A stretch of DNA of 64,000 nt, from positions 1-64,000 of the forward strand of contig JANLTP010000127.1 of assembly GCA_031363055.1 (NCBI GenBank). The letters run 5' to 3'. The translations under genes were made by a program, and so were the position numbers. The notes beneath the pieces were generated by a model that was not told where the DNA came from, made no database searches, and worked only from the letters and a program-made list of their open reading frames with translations. This stretch comes from JANLTP01 sp031363055. GTDB lineage: Bacteria > Pseudomonadota > Gammaproteobacteria > Burkholderiales > Burkholderiaceae_E. Positions 16,478-25,071 of the stretch are shown in pieces (positions within the stretch are counted from its first letter, which is position 1; each line of letters begins with the position of its first letter).

Positions 16478-17296
16478 CTAAATTGCACGCTTGCGAATAG
16501 CTGCGGAAATCAAATCAATAAAACTCACTGTCGCAATCAGCAGAATCAACACCGCAGCGGTTTCGGAATAGTTGAATCCGCGTATGTACTCCCAGAGCAG
16601 CACACCAATTCCACCGGCGCCGACCATTCCCAATACCGAAGCTGACCGAACATTGGCTTCAAACCGATACAAGGTGTAAGAAATCCACAGCGGCAAAACC
16701 TGTGGAATCACGCCGTACACAATTTCCTCAAGCGCCAGAGCACCGGTAGCTCGAATGCCTTCGACCGGTTGCGGATCAATAGCCTCAACTGCTTCCGAGA
16801 ACAATTTCGATAACGTACCGGTGGTGTGCACCCAAAGCGCGAGTACTCCGGCGAACGGACCCAATCCGACGGCGACCACAAACAACATGGCGAACACCAT
16901 TTCATTGATTGCACGCAGCGCATCCATCAGCCGCCGGGTCGGTTGATAAACCCAAGCAGGTACGATGTTTGACGAACACAGCAAGCCAAAGGGGATGGCG
17001 CTTAAAACCGCAAGGCTGGTACCCCACAGGGCAATCTGCAAGGTAACTACGATTTCATCGATGAACATTCGCCATTGACGAAAATTTGGCGGGAAAAAAT
17101 CAGACAGAAACGTACCCATGTCCGACGAGTCACGGATCAGGTCGCCAAATCGAATGTCGGCGCCGCGCCAGGACGCCGCCAGCAATCCGAAAAGAACGCC
17201 CCAACCGACAAGCCCTACCCAGGAACTTGAGCGGCCTGGCGAGCGCAACGCGGCACGCCCATCGGCTATCGCATCGGTTGGGTTGGCGGCTTGCAT
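16478..17296 (-). CDS. phnE: phosphonate ABC transporter permease
   Basis: An integral membrane permease of 272 residues with about six hydrophobic segments, forming the channel of the phosphonate uptake system. The cytoplasmic loop EGIRATGALALEEIVYGVIPQ carries the EAA-type coupling motif that docks on the ATPase PhnC. It follows phnD by 36 bp, and the order C-D-E matches other phn loci. Substrates are likely phosphonates and possibly phosphite or phosphate esters. Only one permease is present, as in E. coli. Confidence 0.9.
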   Translation of the reverse strand: MQAANPTDAIADGRAALRSPGRSSSWVGLVGWGVLFGLLAASWRGADIRFGDLIRDSSDMGTFLSDFFPPNFRQWRMFIDEIVVTLQIALWGTSLAVLSAIPFGLLCSSNIVPAWVYQPTRRLMDALRAINEMVFAMLFVVAVGLGPFAGVLALWVHTTGTLSKLFSEAVEAIDPQPVEGIRATGALALEEIVYGVIPQVLPLWISYTLYRFEANVRSASVLGMVGAGGIGVLLWEYIRGFNYSETAAVLILLIATVSFIDLISAAIRKRAI

Positions 17297-17332
17297 ATCA
17301 GGTCCTGTGCTCGGGCAAGTCTCGTAATCGAT

Positions 17333-18322
17333 TCAATTGAGTGCGAGCTGCTGACTGATTTCTGCCAACTTTTTGTCAATATCAGCGATCCGGGCGGATT
17401 TTTCTGTCTCACCCAAGCCCGTATCGGATTCAAGCTTTGATTTCTCGCGAAACAGTTCCAACTGCCGAACCGGGATCAGTTGTCGGTTGCTTGAAATCTT
17501 GAACCCAGAGAGCTTCGACAACTTCATCAAATGCTCTTTCTCCTGTTGATTTGATTTTCCGTAGTCGACAAAAAAATCTTGTACTTTGGCTTTGATTGCC
17601 AGCGGCAGATCTCGACGCATGACCATTGGGTCCAGCGGGATGAGCGGTGATGTCCAGATCACGCGAATCTCCTTGAACTTTTCGGGATTGCGCTCGGCAA
17701 TCTTCTCGAGGTTCTCGCTATTGTTGGTCGCCACGTCAATCTGCTTGTTTGCGACCGCTAGCGCATTGGTCTCATGATTTGCACTTCGGACCACCTTGAA
17801 ATGCGACTTCGGCTCGATCTTGTTCTGGGCGAATACGTAGAAACTCGGAACAAGAAAGCCTGAAGTTGAATTCGGATCGCCGTTACCAAAACTCAGGCTT
17901 TTACCGTTCTTCAGTACATCGTCGAGCGATTTGATCGGGCTGTCGCGATGAACAATCAAGTGCGACTTGTACCCTTGACTACCATCGGCATTGACCATTT
18001 GTGCGAATACCTCGGCATTGGCACGATCAACGGCCTCGCTAGCCGACTTGTTACCCATCCAGGCGACATGAACCTTGTTGAACCGCATGCCTTCGATGAT
18101 TCCCGCGTAATCAGACGCGAAGAACGCGTTGACTTTGAGTCCGGTCTTTTTCTCCATATCCTGCAGGATTGGCTGCCAATCCTGCTTCAGATTGGCGCTT
18201 GACTCGGTGGAGATGATGCCAAAGTTCAACTCCTTCAAATCCTGAGACTGTGCGGCGCCCGCAGAAAAAACGGAGATTGCAATCACGCTCTTGACGAAAA
18301 GAGCAGGAAATAATTTAAGCAT
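17333..18322 (-). CDS. phnD: phosphonate ABC transporter periplasmic binding protein
   Basis: A 329-residue solute-binding protein with a signal peptide ending near residue 27 (SAGAAQSQ). The mature protein starts with ELNFGIISTESSANLK, typical of the PhnD/PtxB family, and contains FFASDYAGIIEGMRFNKVHVAWMGNKSA, here interrupted by no gap, in the ligand-binding cleft region. It captures phosphonates in the periplasm and delivers them to PhnE/PhnC. Its start overlaps the end of phnC by 8 bp, showing a tight operon. The C-terminal 60 residues are charged and helical. Confidence 0.9.
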   Translation of the reverse strand: MLKLFPALFVKSVIAISVFSAGAAQSQDLKELNFGIISTESSANLKQDWQPILQDMEKKTGLKVNAFFASDYAGIIEGMRFNKVHVAWMGNKSASEAVDRANAEVFAQMVNADGSQGYKSHLIVHRDSPIKSLDDVLKNGKSLSFGNGDPNSTSGFLVPSFYVFAQNKIEPKSHFKVVRSANHETNALAVANKQIDVATNNSENLEKIAERNPEKFKEIRVIWTSPLIPLDPMVMRRDLPLAIKAKVQDFFVDYGKSNQQEKEHLMKLSKLSGFKISSNRQLIPVRQLELFREKSKLESDTGLGETEKSARIADIDKKLAEISQQLALN

Positions 18323-19181
18323 GAAGAGAACTCCTATCGGGAACAGGTGGAAACAGCGGTCTCAAGCGGGGATGGAAGTCGTCTTGCCAAGCCTCATCGC
18401 CCTTGGTTGGTTCATCAGATTGCGAACCGTACAGTCGTCTGAGCGATGCTGCTGTCAGTTCGGTGGAAGCACCATCAAAAGCAATGTTGCCCTGGTGCAG
18501 CGCAATTATGCGAGGGCAATATTTCATCGCGATGTCGACCTGGTGTAAGGAGACCAAAACGGTGCAGCCGTCTTCGCGATTAATCTGTGACAGTGTTTCC
18601 ATCACCATGCGCGCGGATTCCGGATCCAGCGAGGCAATCGGTTCATCCGCCAGCAGTATCTTCGCGCCTTGAACCAGCGAACGGGCAATGGCGGCGCGTT
18701 GCAATTGCCCGCCCGAGAGCGTGGACGCGCGCCGCGTCGCGAACTCCGCAATTCCGACCCGCTGCAAAGCATGCATGGCTAGCGCTTGCTCGCACTGCAG
18801 AAAATTTTTGGACAAGCTGCGCCATAGGGGCATTCGGTGAAGCTGTCCGGTCAACACATTGGTCAATACAGGGAGGCGACCGACCAGGTTGAACTGTTGA
18901 AAAATAAAGCCGATATCGGTTCGAAGTTTCCTGATCTCGGTGCTTACCCGGCCACCCGATTGCACAAGGGCTCCATTGACCCTGATCTCCGAGTCGTCAA
19001 CGGCGTCGCCAGGAGCCAATCCTGAGATCTGTCTGAGCAGCGTCGATTTTCCCGAACCAGAGGCGCCCAGAAGCGCCACCATCTCGCCTCGATTGACCAT
19101 CAAGCTGACGCCGTTCAGTGCACTTCGATCACGCCCAAACGTCTTGCTCAAATTCCTGACTGATATTGCTAGTGGACTCAC
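18315..19181 (-). CDS. phnC: phosphonate ABC transporter ATP-binding protein
   Basis: An ABC ATPase powering phosphonate import. The Walker A motif GASGSGKST lies near residues 38-46, the signature LSGGQLQRAAIARSL near 145-160, and the Walker B sequence LLADEPIASLDPES follows. The start is a GTG at 19181 with a GAGGA site. It lies 20 bp after phnM and overlaps phnD. Here the transport genes follow the lyase core, whereas in E. coli phnCDE come first. Confidence 0.92.
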   Translation of the reverse strand: MSPLAISVRNLSKTFGRDRSALNGVSLMVNRGEMVALLGASGSGKSTLLRQISGLAPGDAVDDSEIRVNGALVQSGGRVSTEIRKLRTDIGFIFQQFNLVGRLPVLTNVLTGQLHRMPLWRSLSKNFLQCEQALAMHALQRVGIAEFATRRASTLSGGQLQRAAIARSLVQGAKILLADEPIASLDPESARMVMETLSQINREDGCTVLVSLHQVDIAMKYCPRIIALHQGNIAFDGASTELTAASLRRLYGSQSDEPTKGDEAWQDDFHPRLRPLFPPVPDRSSLHA

Positions 19182-19201
19182 TGTATCCTCGCTGGTTTGT
19201 T

Positions 19202-20359
19202 TCAGAACACCTTGACTCCGTCACGCCACACTCCGATAACCCTGGGCAATCGACGTCCGGTGGGAGATGACGACACTCGGACCTGTACAAAGTCGGCTCT
19301 CATGCCGGGCGAAATCAGGCCTCGATCATGCATGCCCAACATTTTTGCGACGTTACCGGTAACGCAGGCAAACGCTTTTGCCATCGGGAAATCGGCGTTA
19401 TCAATCATCTCGAATACGGCAGTCAACAAGCTCGACGGTACGTAATCCGACGACAGGCAATCCAGCAAATCCAGGCGCGCCAAGTCAATCGCGGCGACGT
19501 TACCGGAATGCGATCCGCCCCGAACAAGATTGGGTGCACCCATGACAATCGACAGGGCCAGCGCACGAGCCGTTTGTGCAGCGGCCAGCGTGGTTGGAAA
19601 CTCTGAGATGGATATTCCCATTGCATGAGCCTGGACGACATGCGATACCGTCGTGTCGTCGTGGCTGGCTAATACCAGTTCAAGGCCGTGGGCATGCTCG
19701 AGTAGCGCTTGCTGGTGAGTGAGCGAGTAGCGCTGCTGCAACTGTTCAGCTTGGGCCGCGAAGCGCAAGAACTGGGTATCACTCCAGCCTTTTTTGCCTT
19801 TGTAATAAGTTCGCGCTGCTTCAGGATTTTCCCACTGGCGTTGACCGATGGTATGGTCCATGAGCGAGATCAGCCTGACTGCTTGATGCCGCCGGAACGG
19901 CTCGAAAAGTTCCAGCGTATTCGAGGCTGGTAGCTCGCATCGAACATGCAAGAGATGTTCGGCGCGCAGCAGGTTATTCGCCACTGCATGATCAAACCCC
20001 TGCAAAAACGCCTGCCAGTCGTGGCTTCGTAGAGCGTCGGGATCAGCATCGCCAACGCCAATCGCATCAAAAACGGTCGTGATTCCGGCCGCGATCAACT
20101 CGGCGTCGTGCGCAATCAGCGCTGGCAGGACAGGCCACTGTACCTTGGGTCGGGGCATCAGATGCCGCTCGAGGTTATCGGTGTGCATCTCGATGAAACC
20201 GGGAATCAGAAAATCCCCTTCAATACTGCTGGCGCCAAGGCATTGGCTCGCGCCTGAATCGACGGCTGCGATCAACCCACCCGCAACGGCGATCGAGCCA
20301 TGGACCACCTCGTTGGGCAGGACTAAATTCGCGTTGCGCAGTACCAGGTCATTGTTCAT
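19202..20359 (-). CDS. phnM: alpha-D-ribose 1-methylphosphonate 5-triphosphate diphosphatase
   Basis: An amidohydrolase-fold enzyme of the C-P lyase pathway. It removes diphosphate from ribose 1-methylphosphonate 5-triphosphate to give the PhnJ substrate. The metal motif reads GFIEMHTDNLERHLMPRP near residues 54-71, with the HxD pair. Later ligands are seen in LISLMDHTIGQRQ and in LVLASHDDTTVSHV. The 385-residue length is normal. The ATG at 20359 overlaps the phnL stop by 4 bp (ATGA), as expected for coupled translation. Confidence 0.93.
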   Translation of the reverse strand: MNNDLVLRNANLVLPNEVVHGSIAVAGGLIAAVDSGASQCLGASSIEGDFLIPGFIEMHTDNLERHLMPRPKVQWPVLPALIAHDAELIAAGITTVFDAIGVGDADPDALRSHDWQAFLQGFDHAVANNLLRAEHLLHVRCELPASNTLELFEPFRRHQAVRLISLMDHTIGQRQWENPEAARTYYKGKKGWSDTQFLRFAAQAEQLQQRYSLTHQQALLEHAHGLELVLASHDDTTVSHVVQAHAMGISISEFPTTLAAAQTARALALSIVMGAPNLVRGGSHSGNVAAIDLARLDLLDCLSSDYVPSSLLTAVFEMIDNADFPMAKAFACVTGNVAKMLGMHDRGLISPGMRADFVQVRVSSSPTGRRLPRVIGVWRDGVKVF

Positions 20360-21102
20360 TTGAATTGACTCATCGAAACGCGTCGGGTGGCCACGGCCTC
20401 ACTGACGCGACTATCATGAAAAATACCGACAATCGCGGCACCCTGCTGCCTGAGGTCCTGAATCAACTTCACGACCGCCATTCGGTTCTCATCGTCCAGC
20501 GAGGCAGTGGGCTCGTCGAGTAACAATAGCGGTCGCTTTTTGATCAAACCCCGGGCAAGATTGACGCGCTGCTGCTCACCGCCCGAAAACGTCGCAGGCG
20601 GCAGACTCCAAAGTGCTGCCGAGAGTCTCAAGCGCGTCAGCATTTCTTGCGCCAATGCGTGAGCCGATTGCCGCGCCCGCTCATCATCGTCGGCGCCTTC
20701 ACCAAACACCGGCTCTGCGACCAGATCCAGGGCTGGTACCCTGGGAATTGCTCTTAGAAACTGGCTGACATAGCCGATGGAAGTGCGTCGCAATGCGACG
20801 ATTTCACGTTCCGAGCAGGCACACAGGTCGATGCAAGCTTCTCTGGATGGCTGATGCCGAGCGTACGCAGCGCTGGCAGCAACCGCATGATCAAACCGGA
20901 TCGAACCGGAGGTCACCCGATAGTTACCATAAATCAGTTTGAGTAAAGTACTTTTTCCTGAGCCAGAACCACCCTCGAGGACCAGACACTCTCCCGGGAA
21001 GACATCGAGCTCGACGTTTCTGAGTGCGACAATTGAGACGCTGGCTCGATGATGCAGGGTGAATGCTTTTGCAACACCGCGCAGGCTCAGTAAGGGCCTC
21101 AC
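20356..21102 (-). CDS. phnL: C-P lyase subunit, ABC-type ATPase PhnL
   Basis: An ABC-type ATPase associated with the C-P lyase core rather than with transport. It has Walker A GGSGSGKSTLLK, signature FSGGEQQRVNLARGL and Walker B LLLLDEPTASLDDEN. The segment MLTRLRLSAALWSLPPATF, before the signature, is typical of PhnL. The start is GTG, overlapping the phnK stop by 4 bp. With PhnK it is thought to drive conformational change or reactivation of the PhnGHIJ complex. Confidence 0.92.
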   Translation of the reverse strand: MRPLLSLRGVAKAFTLHHRASVSIVALRNVELDVFPGECLVLEGGSGSGKSTLLKLIYGNYRVTSGSIRFDHAVAASAAYARHQPSREACIDLCACSEREIVALRRTSIGYVSQFLRAIPRVPALDLVAEPVFGEGADDDERARQSAHALAQEMLTRLRLSAALWSLPPATFSGGEQQRVNLARGLIKKRPLLLLDEPTASLDDENRMAVVKLIQDLRQQGAAIVGIFHDSRVSEAVATRRVSMSQFK

Positions 21103-21878
21103 GCGGGCAGCACCGATGAGACCAATAACTGTGTGTAAGGATGGTGAGGATCGTCAAGCACCTGATCGGTCAGTCCGCTCTCGACTACACAACCGTCTTT
21201 CATGACCAGAATGCGGTCTGACAGATACCGGGCAACCGCCAGATCATGAGTCACGATAATCGCGGCTAACTGCATTTGGCGAGTCAACTTTCGCAGTAGT
21301 TCGAGCAGGCGCGCTTGCACCGAGACGTCAAGGCCGGAGGTTGGCTCGTCCATAAAAACCAGTCGCGGACTATTGACCAGATTGCGGGCAATTTGCAGAC
21401 GCTGCCTCATGCCGCCGGAGAAAGTGCTGGGCAGGTCGTCGATCCGGTCGGCGTCGAGTTCCACCCGCTCCAGCCACTGGGTAGCCTGGTTGCGAATATC
21501 TCCATAATGGCGATTGCCGGTAGCCATCAACCTTTCGCCCACATTGGCACCCGCCGACACGCTCATCCGCAGCCCTTCGACCGCATGCTGATGCACAAAC
21601 CCCCAATCGGTACGCTCGAGCAAGCGACGGCGTGCCTCACTGATCCGGTGAAGATCGAGCACACCGTCGTGGCGTGTCTGAAATAGAACTGAACCCTTAT
21701 CCACTCGCGCATGGCCGGACAGGCAATTGAGCAAGGTCGACTTGCCGGATCCTGATTCACCCACGATCGCCAGCACCTCGGAGGACCAGAGTGAGAACGT
21801 AACGTCAACAAGTGCCGGACGTTGCCCAAAGCTTTTGCTCAGCTCCAGGGCCTGCAGAATCGGCATTTCGTTAGTCAC
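21099..21878 (-). CDS. phnK: C-P lyase subunit, ABC-type ATPase PhnK
   Basis: An ABC-type ATPase that binds the PhnGHIJ core. It has Walker A GESGSGKSTLLNCL, signature FSGGMRQRLQIARNL and Walker B LVFMDEPTSGLDVSVQ. The start chosen is the GTG at 21878, which forms a GTGA overlap with the phnJ stop like the other junctions of this operon. An ATG at 21866 is the alternative, and a longer frame to 21923 would run deep into phnJ. The length is then close to the usual 250-260 residues. Confidence 0.92.
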   Translation of the reverse strand: MTNEMPILQALELSKSFGQRPALVDVTFSLWSSEVLAIVGESGSGKSTLLNCLSGHARVDKGSVLFQTRHDGVLDLHRISEARRRLLERTDWGFVHQHAVEGLRMSVSAGANVGERLMATGNRHYGDIRNQATQWLERVELDADRIDDLPSTFSGGMRQRLQIARNLVNSPRLVFMDEPTSGLDVSVQARLLELLRKLTRQMQLAAIIVTHDLAVARYLSDRILVMKDGCVVESGLTDQVLDDPHHPYTQLLVSSVLPA

Positions 21879-22741
21879 GAGCCGTGCTCCTGCTGTTCCC
21901 GGCAGAAGTCGGTATCGGAACACACGCGCATGCGCTCACCTTGATCGTCCATAATGACCTCGTCGAGGAAACTATGGCCAGACCCGCACAGGCGGCAGAC
22001 GGTATTCCAGCGTTGTGGCGTGAACGGGTAGTCGGTAAAGCCCAGACTTTGTACCGGCGTATACGGTGGGATGGCGTATATCCGCTTCTCGCGACCCGCG
22101 CCAAAGAGCTGCAGCGCCGGGCTCCGATCGAGTTTCGGATTGTCGAACTTTGGTATCGGCGAGGGCGACATCAAATAGCGCCCGTTCACCATCACCGGAT
22201 AATCATAGGTAGTCGCAATATCGCCTAGTTGGCTGATATCCTCGTACAACTTGACATGTATTAGGCCATAGTCGGCCAGCGCGTGCATGCGTCGGGTCTC
22301 GGTCTCACGAGGCTCCAACCTCTGCAAAGGCTCCGGAACGGGCACTTGAAAGATGATGATCTGTTCAGCGCTCAGCGGCTTCTCAGGAATTCGATGGCGC
22401 GTCTGGATCAGACTGGCCTGCTCCAACCGGTCGGTGGTTTGAACACCGGTTGTAGCGCGAAAAAAATTGCGGATGTTGACCGCATTGACCGTGTCGTCGG
22501 AGCCTTGGTCGATCACCTTGAGAACATCGTCCAGGCCAATCAAGGCGGCGGTCACCTGAATGCCGCCGGTACCCCAGCCGTAGGGCAATGGCATCTCTCG
22601 CGAACCGAACGGCACCTGATAACCAGGAATTGCGACCGCCTTTAGAATTGCTCGTCTGATCATGCCTTTAGTGCGTTCGTCCAGGTAGGCGAAATTGAAC
22701 CCGGGAACGTCATCCTCGACGAAATGGCCGCGCTGATTCAT
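21875..22741 (-). CDS. phnJ: alpha-D-ribose 1-methylphosphonate 5-phosphate C-P-lyase (radical SAM)
   Basis: The catalytic subunit that breaks the carbon-phosphorus bond, releasing the hydrocarbon (methane for methylphosphonate) and forming ribose 1,2-cyclic phosphate 5-phosphate. It carries the unusual radical-SAM cluster spacing C-x2-C-x21-C, at Cys249, Cys252 and Cys274. Cys280 matches the thiyl-radical cysteine. The N-terminal part GYQVPFGSREMPLPYGWGTG is highly typical of PhnJ. The length of 288 residues is normal. It overlaps phnI and phnK by 4 bp each. All catalytic cysteines are present, so it should be functional. Confidence 0.95.
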   Translation of the reverse strand: MNQRGHFVEDDVPGFNFAYLDERTKGMIRRAILKAVAIPGYQVPFGSREMPLPYGWGTGGIQVTAALIGLDDVLKVIDQGSDDTVNAVNIRNFFRATTGVQTTDRLEQASLIQTRHRIPEKPLSAEQIIIFQVPVPEPLQRLEPRETETRRMHALADYGLIHVKLYEDISQLGDIATTYDYPVMVNGRYLMSPSPIPKFDNPKLDRSPALQLFGAGREKRIYAIPPYTPVQSLGFTDYPFTPQRWNTVCRLCGSGHSFLDEVIMDDQGERMRVCSDTDFCREQQEHGS

Positions 22742-23856
22742 GCAGCTTCTTCCTGGTCGGCGATGGCATCAGTCTTCGAGCTGCGCAAGCGGCGGATCAG
22801 TTCCAGTTCAGACTGAAAGTCGACATAGTGCGGCAGCTTCAAGTGCTGAACAAAACCGGACGCCTCGAGGCTGTCACTATGCGAGAGTACAAACTCTTCA
22901 GACTGAGCGGGTGCAGTCAGCAGTTCGCCGAGTTCACTGGAGCGAAGCGCCCGATCAGTCAGCGCCATCGCCATGGCCTTGCGCTCATTCTGCCCAACAC
23001 TCAAACCGTACCCACGCGTAAATTGGGGCGCTACCGTCAACGAACCGGCAAACTGATTCACCATCTGGCACTCGGTTAGCGGGAGTTGACCTATCACCAA
23101 CGGAAACCCGAGCTCATCCGGCAGGATTTCAATATCAATCAGGCCGACCCGCAGATCGCCCACAAAAGGGTGCGAGTGTGCATACCCGCGTTGTGTCGAG
23201 TACGCCATCGCCAGTAAAAAGCCTTCGTCAGCGCGGGCAAGATTTTGCAGTCGCGTGTTACGCGCTGCCGGAAATGAAAGCGGTTCGCGGGTCAGATCCA
23301 CTGAACTGTCGTCGGCCCCGGCTGGCTCGACCAAGCCTTCATCGGTCAACAATGCCAGGGCGTCAGATGAAGCCGTACTCGACGACGAACCCGCTACCGT
23401 AGCCGAGTGCGCAGCAAGTGACTCTTGCGCACCAGGGTCCGAAGGCTCCTCAGCCAACAGTGAGAAGTCAAGGAGCCGCTGCGTATAGTCAAAGCTGGGA
23501 CCCAGAATCTGGCCGCCGGGTAAATCCTTGAAAATGGCAGAGACGCGCCGCATGACCTGCATTCGGCCGGTTTCGAGGGGTACCGTGCTGCCTAGCCTTG
23601 GCAAGGTCGTTCGAAACGCCCGCAGCAAGAAAATGGCCTCGACCAAGTCTCCTCCAGCTTGCTTGATTGCCAGGGCGGCCAACTGAGGATCGAACAGCGA
23701 GCCCTCTGCCATCACGCGATCCACTGCGTAGGGAAGCTGCTCGCGTATCTGTCGAACACCAAGTTCCGGAACCGAAGGATCGCCTCGGCGCTTTCGACGC
23801 AGCCAATCAATGGACTGCGTTATCGCTTTCTCACCGCCCTTTACCGCGACGTACAT
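22738..23856 (-). CDS. phnI: C-P lyase core subunit PhnI
   Basis: A core subunit that, with PhnG, H and L, transfers methylphosphonate to the ribose of ATP, displacing adenine. It opens with MYVAVKGGEKAI, a family signature, followed by a long helical region with REQLPYAVDRVMAEGSLFD. The His-rich stretch YAHSHPFVGDLRVG lies near residue 230. It overlaps phnH by 16 bp and phnJ by 4 bp. The length of 372 residues is usual. A Ser/Ala/Asp-rich loop at about 145-180 looks like a variable insertion. Confidence 0.93.
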   Translation of the reverse strand: MYVAVKGGEKAITQSIDWLRRKRRGDPSVPELGVRQIREQLPYAVDRVMAEGSLFDPQLAALAIKQAGGDLVEAIFLLRAFRTTLPRLGSTVPLETGRMQVMRRVSAIFKDLPGGQILGPSFDYTQRLLDFSLLAEEPSDPGAQESLAAHSATVAGSSSSTASSDALALLTDEGLVEPAGADDSSVDLTREPLSFPAARNTRLQNLARADEGFLLAMAYSTQRGYAHSHPFVGDLRVGLIDIEILPDELGFPLVIGQLPLTECQMVNQFAGSLTVAPQFTRGYGLSVGQNERKAMAMALTDRALRSSELGELLTAPAQSEEFVLSHSDSLEASGFVQHLKLPHYVDFQSELELIRRLRSSKTDAIADQEEAA

Positions 23857-24479
23857 GTGTCACTCTGCAAACTCAGGCGAGTCGTCCGAGACAACGCCAT
23901 TATTTTGTTGTCGGCGCACAAGAAAACCTCAAATCCCCGTGGAAAGCTTGCGTGCAAGCTCGCCCAATCGCCGATAAACCAAAGCGGCAAATTTCCGGCA
24001 CATACCGAACGGCTACGCTCGATGCCGGGACCGGTCAATTGCCACGGTCCACCTTCACGCAGGTGTTCGACCTGAAGAATCAAGCTCACCGAGCGATCCG
24101 GATACTCATCGCTGCCCCAATTAAAATTCGCAAGGCGAGGCAGTTCGAGTTCATTCCTGATGAGAGCGAAGTTTGCAACTGCCATCGACGAGGCAGACGT
24201 GCAGCCGGTGTGGAATCGGAAGAAATCTGCAAGACCGCTCGATCCCGCTCCCGGAGAAATCCATACCGCGCAATCACTATCAAGCAGGGCCAGCAACAAA
24301 GCGGTTGAAGCACTGCACAGTCCGGCCGGTGGAGGTGGCTTGACGCCACATTCGACGATCGAGCCCGGACTCGACAGGGCGCGCAGCATTTGACGAAAAC
24401 ATCGTTGACTGTCCTGGACCGGGTCCTCAAAACCACCGCTGATTTTGGCTAGATCAATGACATCGACGCTACGATTCAC
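23841..24479 (-). CDS. phnH: C-P lyase core subunit PhnH
   Basis: A structural subunit of the PhnGHIJ core. Near its start it carries the family sequence SQRCFRQMLRALSSPG, and later ALLLALLDSDCAVW. The start is GTG at 24479, giving a GTGA overlap with phnG. The length of 212 residues compares with 194 in E. coli PhnH. A role in the nucleosyl-transfer step of phosphonate breakdown is known for the complex; PhnH itself has no catalytic motif. Confidence 0.92.
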   Translation of the reverse strand: MNRSVDVIDLAKISGGFEDPVQDSQRCFRQMLRALSSPGSIVECGVKPPPPAGLCSASTALLLALLDSDCAVWISPGAGSSGLADFFRFHTGCTSASSMAVANFALIRNELELPRLANFNWGSDEYPDRSVSLILQVEHLREGGPWQLTGPGIERSRSVCAGNLPLWFIGDWASLHASFPRGFEVFLCADNKIMALSRTTRLSLQSDTCTSR

Positions 24480-24979
24480 GATGCTTCACCTGCGCGACTT
24501 TCGCGCGCGACCGAGAAAAACTCCACTCGTGTGGACTGTACTTCGGCCTGCCTGCGCTGATTTTTTGCGTCACGTGAGCTCAACAGGGCGGCGAGAACAT
24601 CGTTTTGCAGTACTTCAGTCGTTACGCGATCTTGCAGCATCGCATCTGCCATCGCGCAAAGAGTCGCATGGGCAGGGGCGCGACCCAAGGTGTAGCTGAT
24701 ACCGACAATCGGAAAATGAGCGTTTGAGTCGATCCTCAAAACACACCGAGTCACCGGTACTTCGCCGAGATTAAACGTGCTACCACTGCCGCCGGTTCGA
24801 CCACGCACCATATAGAGGCCCACCTGAGGTTTACGCAGCCAGGTGTAATTGGGGAGCGCAATCCTGGACATCAACGACTTGAGCTCTACCGGGTCGCTAC
24901 TGTTCAGAAGTTCGAGCCAGATTTTGCGACTCCAGACCACACACTGATCATCGTTATTGACTAGGTTTGAGGTATCCAC
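24476..24979 (-). CDS. phnG: C-P lyase core subunit PhnG
   Basis: The first gene of the phosphonate transcript. The 167-residue protein contains LRKPQVGLYMVRGRTGGSGS followed by FNLGEVPVTRC, the most conserved part of PhnG, and ends with a helical tail that varies between species. It acts within the PhnGHIJ core in phosphonate attachment to ribose. The start is GTG at 24979. A strong Pho box lies about 65 bp upstream. All following genes down to the TPR gene at 12751 run in the same direction with gaps of 59 bp or less, so one long transcript of 13 genes is possible. Confidence 0.92.
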   Translation of the reverse strand: MDTSNLVNNDDQCVVWSRKIWLELLNSSDPVELKSLMSRIALPNYTWLRKPQVGLYMVRGRTGGSGSTFNLGEVPVTRCVLRIDSNAHFPIVGISYTLGRAPAHATLCAMADAMLQDRVTTEVLQNDVLAALLSSRDAKNQRRQAEVQSTRVEFFSVARESRAGEAS

Positions 24980-25026
24980 TGGCGAGACCGATCTGTCATA
25001 TTCGGATGCAAAACTTGATGCCTCAA

Positions 25027-25071
25027 AGTTTAGGGACCCGTTATGACAGATCAGTTAAGAACAGATGACAC
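25027..25071 (-). promoter_or_regulatory. strong candidate PhoB box and -10 for the phn operon
   Basis: On the minus strand, 11-bp-spaced units are GTGTCAT (25071-25065), a weak TCTTAAC (25060-25054) and the exact consensus CTGTCAT (25049-25043). A -10-like TAAACT (25032-25027) starts exactly 10 bp after the last unit. The phnG start is at 24979, leaving a leader of about 40 bases. The exact half-site overlaps the ATG of the divergent DUF1045 gene. A second exact CTGTCAT occurs on the plus strand at 24993-24999 and may serve that gene. Confidence 0.65.
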